64,000 nucleotides of DNA from Enoplolaimus lenunculus (taxonomy: Eukaryota > Nematoda > Enoplea > Enoplida > Thoracostomopsidae), in contig JASANG010003851.1 in NCBI GenBank assembly GCA_030248215.1, positions 1-64,000 on the forward strand. The letters are read 5' to 3'. The notes beneath the pieces are model-generated. The model saw nothing but the letters and a program-made list of their open reading frames with translations, was not told where the DNA came from and made no database searches. Made by a program: the position numbers and the translations under genes. Shown piece after piece: positions 56,691-64,000 of the stretch (position 1 is the first letter of the stretch; each line of letters starts with the position of its first letter).

Positions 56691-57119
56691 AATATAAAAT
56701 GCCAAAGAAAATGAACGCAATTCTAACTTCTCCACGTCAAGACTGCATTCTTGACCTGGCTCCCCTATGGGTGTCTCGACCTAATTTGCATTTCATACCG
56801 AGCATGTGCTCCGTAGACACAATGCAAATTCCGGTCCAGACTCTCAGCAGCAGCAACAACAACAACATAATAACCTTCAGCCACAAACAACAACAACAAT
56901 ACATACAGGCGCACATGTCATGATGACATAGCCTAGCTATATCATTATGCGCAAAAACAGCCTATACAATATACAGCATTAATCAATGGCCACGCAGGAC
57001 CCAGGTAAGATCAACATTGCGGCACAGCCGCCATAACATCAATTTTATAAGTTTACGCCCTAAAGCAACGCCTAAGCCTAACTTAAGTTCTAAGAGAGAC
57101 TAGGCGGAGCCGGGGACTC
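56691..57119. other. unassigned sequence
   Basis: It has CAACAACAACA runs and a small GCCTAA scrap at about 57070. No gene is seen. Confidence 0.3.
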
Positions 57120-57425
57120 CCTTAAGGTGTGGTTTTAGGATTTGGTTTTAGTTTTGTTTTAGTTTTTAGGTTGAAATGTATTTTGGAGTGGCACAGCCAC
57201 CTACACGCATGCACGTGTCCAATTGTAATATGAGGTCGACAGACACAAAGGGGAATGTCATATGAAATCGACATACAAAGGTGTGATTCGGTTATGGTAT
57301 TAGCAGACATGTGCGGTTTTTGGAATGTGATATAGGCTTACTAACCAGACAAAATGCTACCCAATATTTTAAAGGACAAATCGTGTCCCACGCTTCGCAA
57401 CTTTTAACGCGAACCCCGCATAACT
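57120..57425. mobile_element. ATATCAT-type MITE end fragment
   Basis: The right end GACAAATCGTGTCCCACGC to GCGAACCCCGCAT matches the right end at 61070-61113 and 49560-49640. Confidence 0.5.
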
Positions 57426-57960
57426 GGAAAACAATTCTTTCTGCAAAATTTTATTACCGCACTCAAACTCAGACAGTTTTATTTGACGGCTGGCCGTTAT
57501 GTTAAAAATTTTGCTTTCTATTGCTATGTTATTTAGGCTGCAAACAGCACTGACGAGCAACAACTACTCAAACTATGCAGACAAGAGCAACCACTAGACT
57601 TTACCGAATACCTAAATGCATCGTAAGCGTCAAAGTTTGTTGCTAAAACTTAACATCTGATTTTTCAGCGACCTTTAGTTTTCTATCTCGACTTTAACAG
57701 GAATATGTATTGTCAAAAGATATAGCCCGAACGAGCACTGTTTACCAGCTCTGTGCAATTTTGTACTGCTAACGTTGCAGCCATTGAAAATAGAAAGGCT
57801 GCTTATATATTCTATCCAGACGGTTTGCCCCTTAAACTTTCTGACGTGTTCTTCTTGAAATGAAATCGTCGTGTGTTGTTATGTTACCATGTTTTCATAG
57901 CTACTGTTCTTATTGATGTTGGTATTGCAAATATTATCATCGCTGAAGGAAATATTTGTA
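57426..57960. other. unassigned sequence
   Basis: Nothing is recognised. Confidence 0.3.
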
Positions 57961-57961
57961 T

Positions 57962-58166
57962 GTAATTATATTGGCCCATGTATAGAGCAGGTTCGAAACT
58001 GTAGTATAAGCATATTCCTAAGCCTAAGCCTAAGCCTAAGCGTAAGGATGAGCCTACACTAAAGCCTAAGCCTAAGTCCAAGACTAAACAAAAAAGTTAC
58101 TCTAAAGCGTTACTCTATTATACAGTCCGGCAGTAAAACGTTCCGGCCCTGTTCAATACAAGGGAC
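57962..58166 (+). mobile_element. TTAGGC-core MITE, intact-looking copy
   Basis: The left end is GGCCCATGTATAGAGCAGG and the right end CCGGCCCTGTTCAATACAAG. The core has four perfect CCTAAG units at 58017-58041. It lies just 20 bp before the kinase exon acceptor. Confidence 0.8.
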
Positions 58167-58185
58167 ATTTTATTTCTTGTTTCAG

Positions 58186-58279
58186 GCTTCATTCTAACAC
58201 GATCAGAAAAATAGGCGAGGGCATTTCGGGCGAAGTCTTTAAAGCACGCACTCAAGATGGGCAAGACTCCGTTTTGAAG
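58186..58279 (+). CDS. protein kinase glycine-loop exon, haspin-like (partial)
   Basis: After a good acceptor (TATTTCTTGTTTCAG) the frame reads HSNTIRKIGEGISGEVFKAR, then TQDGQDSVLKV. This is the start of a kinase fold: GEGxxGEVF (glycine loop) and the VLK lysine that holds ATP phosphates. KIGEG.xGEVF with VLKV resembles haspin, the atypical kinase that phosphorylates histone H3 Thr3 in mitosis, more than common kinases, but one exon cannot settle this. The entry phase is 2; a GTTTCT after the VLK codon could be the donor, otherwise the frame stops at 58290. No catalytic-loop or other kinase exons are seen downstream, so this is either an exon followed by a very long intron, or an orphan or pseudogene fragment. 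Other readings: another atypical or Ser/Thr kinase. Confidence 0.5.
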
Positions 58280-58290
58280 GTTTCTGCTTA

Positions 58291-59377
58291 ATTAATAAAC
58301 ATGGCTTTAGAAAATTTACTATTTATGCAGCTGCTTAAATTGTCCAGTACTCACTTTTCGGAACAGAAAAGCCAGGTTTACTTGTTGTTTTCGAAATTCG
58401 AAATTAGTTTTTAAAGTACTTTTCAGTTAATCGTTTAAGGACCTATATAAATCGCTGCTTGTATGTTGCTGTTTTTGAAACGGCCTTAAAATACTTCTAA
58501 TGCGAGATTGACGTTACCAGATGTGCGTTTGGTACCTATTTTGTCACTTACCCATAAGCATGTGATAAATACAATCTATGCTTGCAGCTATCTAGCGTTT
58601 ACTTACCCATATGCGTAGGTTTTATCTTGAAATACAACGTTTTCTGGTCTTAGTTTGGGTTTTGCAGATTAAGTTTTACTATCAACAACACCATAAAAAT
58701 CACGTTCTTTTTTTCTGACAAATATCCCGTCCGTTTGCTAAATTGAAAATGGACGGACAGTCCTAAATTTTCGCCATTAAATATCACATTTTTGAAAATA
58801 AATACATTTTTATTAGCCATTAGCAAACATAATCTGAAATTAGTACAATTCTTACGCCAATATGTTTAAAATAGTGGAAATCGAATCAAATTTCACTGCA
58901 ATCAACTTTACGTTCATTTACCGAAAAATCGACCCGCTATTTGAAATCAAAATTTCAAGATTTCACAACATTTGACCAAGACTAGGGTAAACGGGACGCA
59001 ATTCGGTAAAACACTAAGTGAATGTTACACGTTACCCCGGTTTTGTGTTACAATGTCTGCTTTTAAAACCAAAACAACCAAACCAGAGTATAGGTATGAT
59101 CGGGTTATTCCTGGTTTATATTAACCGCTAAGCTGATAAACCTGACAACTGCAAAAATATAGGTTCGCAAAGACCAAAGCAATATATCAAATAAAACCGA
59201 AAACAAGAGACTGCAAAACTACTTTTACGCAATTTTAAATAAGACGACCTTTCTTGAAAACTCATACAAACCTTCTAAAACGCGCAAAAATCTTAACACA
59301 TGCAAAATAGTGTCTTTATATGCAAAACACTTTAACTGCTCACAGTTTAGCATGTTACACTCCCAGCCGAGAATTCC
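58291..59377. other. unassigned sequence
   Basis: No further kinase exon, RNA gene or repeat family is recognised. Confidence 0.35.
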
Positions 59378-60431
59378 CTAGATCCGGACGACCTTGGTCG
59401 GACCTTTCCACTTCTGTTTCGGTTGCGAGCGAGGAACTGCGGCCACTCGATAGCATACCAGTTTGAGACACGGAACCTTCGCAACCCATTTCAGCCAGAG
59501 AGCCCTAAATCCCCGATGACTCAGATGAAACCCGACTCGACGGATCCGCGAACTCGAGGGTGAGGAAACGACTGCGAAATGATGATGTCGGTGTTCCCAG
59601 TCGGAACCCCGCTCATCGGAAGATGAGTCCTGAAATGTGACATGAACTGTTTGAAAATGCATTTTGACTTCTGGCAGTCGTTGATGCCGCAGTTATTGAT
59701 GACGACCTTAAAAGGCGGCAGTTCGATGGGGCGATGATGATGACGAAGCTCGCCGATGACGGGCCATGTCGTTGAATGTGCCACCGGAGACCATCTCCAA
59801 TGTCCCTTGGGCGACGATATCGGCGCAGCGAGGTTGACTGTCAGACTAGCAACACTAAAAAACAAGAAAAATCGGACACAACGATGGGTGGCCGAGAAGA
59901 ACTGCCAGCAGCGAATCGCGGAGTGTGTCGTCGTCTTATTCAATATCGAGCCTGTCCAGCATTTGATTGAAACCATTGAATTCCGGAAAATCCACGACAT
60001 TGAGTTTCGGACGCTTGCGTAATAAGGAAAACCAAACCCGCTCACTGTTACGAGACCCTACGACAAATTTCTGGGTCAAAATTTTTTCATGAGCAGGAAT
60101 CATCTGCAGGAATGCATTGCGTAATGGACTGTTGACTTGAAACATTTGACGGCTCGAGGCGCTAAAGTAGATGCGATCTGCGAAATGTGCCGTATGGAGG
60201 GCCATCAGAAATGAATCCTACCGATTCATAGACAGGAAGTCGTGACGTTTGTCAGAAGATTCAAGGGGGTGAAAGAGTTTGACTGTTCGAGTCACAATTA
60301 TTCCCCACTTTTCAGTCGGAGCTTCGTGGACCAACAAAGGCTACCGCTACTAATTTTCATGTGGATGATTTGAGCCACCCTCCACCGCGATTGAAGCAAA
60401 TCGTCCTTGATCAAAACAACGGCACCAGACT

Positions 60432-61113
60432 GATGCGGGGTTCACTTATAATCAGAGCAGCTTGGGACACGTTTTGTCCCTATTAGACTATTGGGTAACA
60501 TTTTGTCTGCTTATAAACCCTATATCACATTCAAAAATTCGTATTTGCCTGCTATCACCATGTGTAGGTCACCATTTGTCCTCCAATATGATATGATATT
60601 CGACGTATTGTCAGCGAATATCATATGATATATTTTCAAATGTTTGCATACTTGAGGTAACATACCCAAATTGTCCTATTGAATATCATATGGTACTAGA
60701 ATTTGAAATTTGAATTTTTGAATTATGACACTGTTTTTGTAAGCGGTTTTGTGCCGGAAATGAATTTGCAGACGTGTATTTGGTATTTTAAGCACAGCTG
60801 TGCCTTTGCCGTCCGACTTTCCATTAATTTATTAGCACCCGAAAATTACACTGTCCCGCTGAATATCATATGATATTCGTTTAAATTTTGGAATATCATA
60901 TGATATTCGCAAAAATGTCCCACAGTATCACGTAACATCCCGTGCCTTGTACACATTGATGACTTGAGAGCGGTGGTTTGTAAGCTTATGTCATATGACA
61001 TTCGAGTTTTGTCTGTTCACCCGATATAAGAGCCCGAACTTTAACGTTGACGTCGAATTAACATAGGACAAACCGTGTCCAGCCTGCCCCGGTTATAACG
61101 TGACCCCCGCATT
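60432..61113. mobile_element. ATATCAT-type MITE inside the BEL/Pao fossil
   Basis: The ends ATGCGGGGTTCACTTATAA and TTATAACGTGACCCCCGCAT are inverted. CATATGATATTC words and GGACACGTTTTGTCC / GGACAAACCGTGTCC lie inside. It is the most complete copy of this family here (682 bp). Confidence 0.75.
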
Positions 61114-62769
61114 AGGAGCAAAGTCACATGTTGCCCTTTGAAATTGAAAATTCCATTGGATCCGAAGATTCAACAGGTATTTTTTGCCCCATGATCTCCG
61201 AAACGAATTCAACACAGCTTGGATACGTTTTCACTGGAGCAACACGGATCCTGTTGATACTGGCTGCTTGAAAAAAGAGGATCCGTTACAAAGTAGGAAG
61301 TGACCTGGGTCAATCTTGATACACCAATGGGCGAGAATTGAGGACACTCGAAATTTCAGTAGTAATTGTTTGCAGCTCGAGAAACGACAATTTCATGTTA
61401 TGTAGGCACTTTTTCATGCAGTTTTTCACAACTCCAATTATTCATTCGTAGAACCCACCCATTCATGGAGCTCTTTCTACGGTAAAATTCCGTGTAATGT
61501 CTTGATTAACTGAAAACTCGCCAACGGCATCAGATTCTAAGATGATGCTCCACAAACGATCGACGACTTTCTTCAACAATTAGATTGTTTCGCATTATTC
61601 AAAACAATTAAGTGGGAACCACATAAATGGCAATGAATCTTCGAAGGCAGAGAAGGAATTCCGCTGTAGACAGTGGCCTAAAGACTCGAGGCGTATCGTA
61701 CGCTCGACTGTGCATATGAACGGACATAACTTAACTGACGTCAGACTGGCTGGAACGAATAATGAGTGGACCGAGGTAATCCAGCCCAACAAAGCTAAAT
61801 GTTCGATGTTGCACGGAACAAAAATCGGGAAATCGGGCAACGGGGGTGTTTCAGGGGAATGGTACGGCCAACAGTGCACCGCTGGCAGACTCGACAGCCA
61901 AGGAGACAACGCTTGACTTAAAACCGAGTGTGGATAATCCAATAATCACAGCGAACTTGTGCGAGGGTGTGATTGACACTACTGTTATAAAGCTTGTTGT
62001 GACAGTCGAGGATTACCAGACGGTTTAACCAATGGTTCTTGGACAACAAGCTCGGCGACTTTAATTAACCTAAGATACTGGATGATACAAGCGTCCACGC
62101 GAATGATGCCTTTGTCATCGACGAACAAAGACAATTGACGTTTCGGTTTCTTATTTTGATTTGAAAAATGTCGATAAATGAACGAAACTGAACATTTTTG
62201 TTCAAAATAATAAGTCTGAACGAAAGTTCAGAATTTAACAAGATTTTTGCGCAAACCTTTTGTCTCTTTACTTACCTACAAAACGACAAACCCAAGCCAT
62301 GACCCGAACTAGTTTGGTCAAGAAAGAAAATCGGTTGAATTAGAGCAGGCCTTTCATTGCTTGTACCAAATCCGAAACCGGTATCACTAATTCTTCTGGC
62401 TGTTCGATCGTAACGTTTGGTTTGACATCAATGGAAGAAGGCCAAACTGTTTCTTCACCGACGAGCCACGACGGGTCCAATCTATCACAAAGAATTGCCA
62501 GATATTTTTTGAAAACTTTAGCCTATAGATGGAAACTCAGCGGAATAATATTCAGTGGGAACGTAACGAAATGTAAGGAGGTCCTTATGATTTTTGATCT
62601 ATTTTATTCCATTTTTGACAAAAATAGCTGAAACGTCTTTCAAAAAGACAATGCAGCGACTATTGGGAGTCGTACTCAGCGAACGCAACAGAACGAACCC
62701 TGATCAGAACAGCCATCAATTCGAAACGCGGAATTGATAGTGCCTTGATAGAATAATTCAGGGTTCACG

Positions 62770-63010
62770 TTAAATGTGGCAGCCCGGGTCGCGTTTTATT
62801 GCATTCTACATATTTGGTAACATTTTGTTTGAGATTAAGCCAATATGATATTCCAAAAACAGTAGTCTGCTATCATCATGTATTGGTCACGTTTTGTCTT
62901 TCAATATCATTCCCTACGCTATCTGTAGTCAATATCATATGATCGTTTTAAAAATGTCTGCTGAGTCAGTTCATTACTAGGTTTGCGTATGGTGGAATAT
63001 CATGTGATAC
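62770..63010. mobile_element. ATATCAT-type MITE, partial, in the BEL/Pao fossil
   Basis: Phrases shared with the copy at 60432-61113 include TTGGTAACATTTTG, CATGTATTGGTCACGTTTTG and TCAATATCATATGATCG. The tips are worn. Confidence 0.55.
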
Positions 63011-64000
63011 CAGTTTAGCACTTCCTGATTTAACGCGCAACCTCCAAGGACATTGTCAGCGTTAAAGTTGTCGAGTATACTTCGAGCAAATGACTGAGTG
63101 TTCAAGTGGTGGGAATTGTTCCCGCAACCAGCAACAGACTTGCGTTGTCCCCGAAAGGAACCTGCAGAAACTATACACTACGAGATTATCGTGAAAAGGA
63201 TGAAGAGAAAGATCATTGACCCATAGAAAACGGGTACCGCCTCTCAATCTACCGCAGCATCAGTTGCAGAAAAGCTCTTTCAATGTCGCTCACGCAGGAA
63301 CATAGTTTAAGCGAAAACGAAATATCAGATTGCACAGATCTGACAGCAAAAGCAAAACAGTTCCCCGCTGACCACAATCATTGAGGCTATGAGACTTGGA
63401 ACCCTTTTTGCTTGATGCATCGTATACCACTCGAACCTTTGTTGTGGTCTTCTGCGGCGTAATCGCACAATGATGCAGGATGTAATAAATTTTGAGCTTC
63501 TTCGATGATTCCTATTTCACGTTGATGCTTGATGATTGTGTGATACAGGCTTTTCACACCAGTGTTCATTTCCAAACGACGTAGAAACGATTTGAGTCGG
63601 AGGCCATGGTGGCATAATAAGTTGGGAACCTCCGGCTTCCAGGGTCATTTCATTTCGTAGCGAGAGCTGTTGAAACGAATCGACGCATTAAACTCACACT
63701 GTGCTGCTTCATCCCCATCCGAATCGATAATTTCTATGATGCCAGTGTATTCGAGAAGCCGGAGTTTTTCAACTTCAAAGTTTGTCTCGGGCGACATTAT
63801 GATATTTACTCGCTTTTCTCCTGTTGTTCCAAGACAGAGTCTTCGAACTGGAACGTGTTCGGCAGTCCCGAACACGATGACCGGGACGCACGCACAATAA
63901 ACATTTGTTGTTCAACTGCGAACGACGCGACTGAACGTCAGAAAATTTGCGACACTGATCACTGAAATAGTGTGCTGCGCAGTAGTCGCAACGGAGTTTC

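Larger units (their letters stand above)
59378..64000 (-). mobile_element. broken BEL/Pao retrotransposon, runs off the window
   Basis: Minus-strand frames carry BEL/Pao-like pieces in the expected order: a protease-to-RT linker near 63.65-63.88 kb (VEKLRLLEYTGI, then an FNSSRYE phrase), reverse transcriptase pieces near 63.06-63.58 kb (TRFLWVND and CRFLSGTTQ), and weaker, probably integrase-side, frames at about 59.4-60.2 kb. The element is broken many times and interrupted by MITE-like sequence, so it is an inactive fossil. No LTRs are seen, and the 5' part lies beyond the window. Confidence 0.7.

Noticed and set aside
1-64000. Prokaryotic-type systems (operons, CRISPR arrays, defence islands)
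   Set aside because: Spliced genes, SINEs and MITEs show an animal genome. The regular repeats seen are satellites and minisatellites without spacers.

Overview
This is a eukaryotic, AT-rich, repeat-dense stretch of an invertebrate animal genome. Introns with ordinary GT..AG borders, an SLC22-type transporter, tRNA-derived SINEs, a BEL/Pao retrotransposon (a family absent from mammals) and very many small hAT-like and TA-target MITEs all fit an invertebrate metazoan, perhaps a marine deuterostome such as a tunicate. The species cannot be fixed from the sequence. There are no operons, ribosome binding sites, CRISPR arrays or convincing complete tRNA or rRNA genes. Nearly all short open frames are chance or low-complexity frames. 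Layout: 0.3-3.4 kb holds the 3' half of an SLC22-like membrane transporter gene (+). 3.5-9.9 kb is MITE fragments and short tandem duplications. 9.9-14.8 kb is one large foldback structure with arms of about 0.9 kb built from CAA/GTT-rich satellite, and a loop holding more satellite, a GGGATTT minisatellite and TTAGGC-like repeats. 15.6-22 kb holds two minus-strand genes of unknown family, with splice phases that match. 22-34 kb is layered MITEs and dimeric tRNA SINEs. 34.5-37.4 kb has exons of an unrecognised plus-strand gene. 37.6-50.5 kb is a dense set of MITEs, several nested and several with clear target duplications, plus a decayed transposase fragment near 45.5 kb. 50.7-52.0 kb has a small three-exon gene model. 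53.5-55.0 kb is a duplicated 18-bp minisatellite. 58.2 kb carries a lone kinase glycine-loop exon that looks haspin-like. 59.4-64 kb is a broken BEL/Pao fossil on the minus strand, interrupted by MITE sequence. The host genes do not form a visible pathway. The dominant biology is transposon accumulation. The most notable pattern is a set of MITE families with 8-bp target duplications (hAT hallmark), each with its own short subterminal word (GGAACCGG, GGATCCGG, GGAGCCGG, GCCGAT, GGTCTCGG, GGATATCC, GGAACAGG). They insert into each other often enough that empty sites and relative ages can be read from this window alone. All calls are by eye; no database or folding computation was run.
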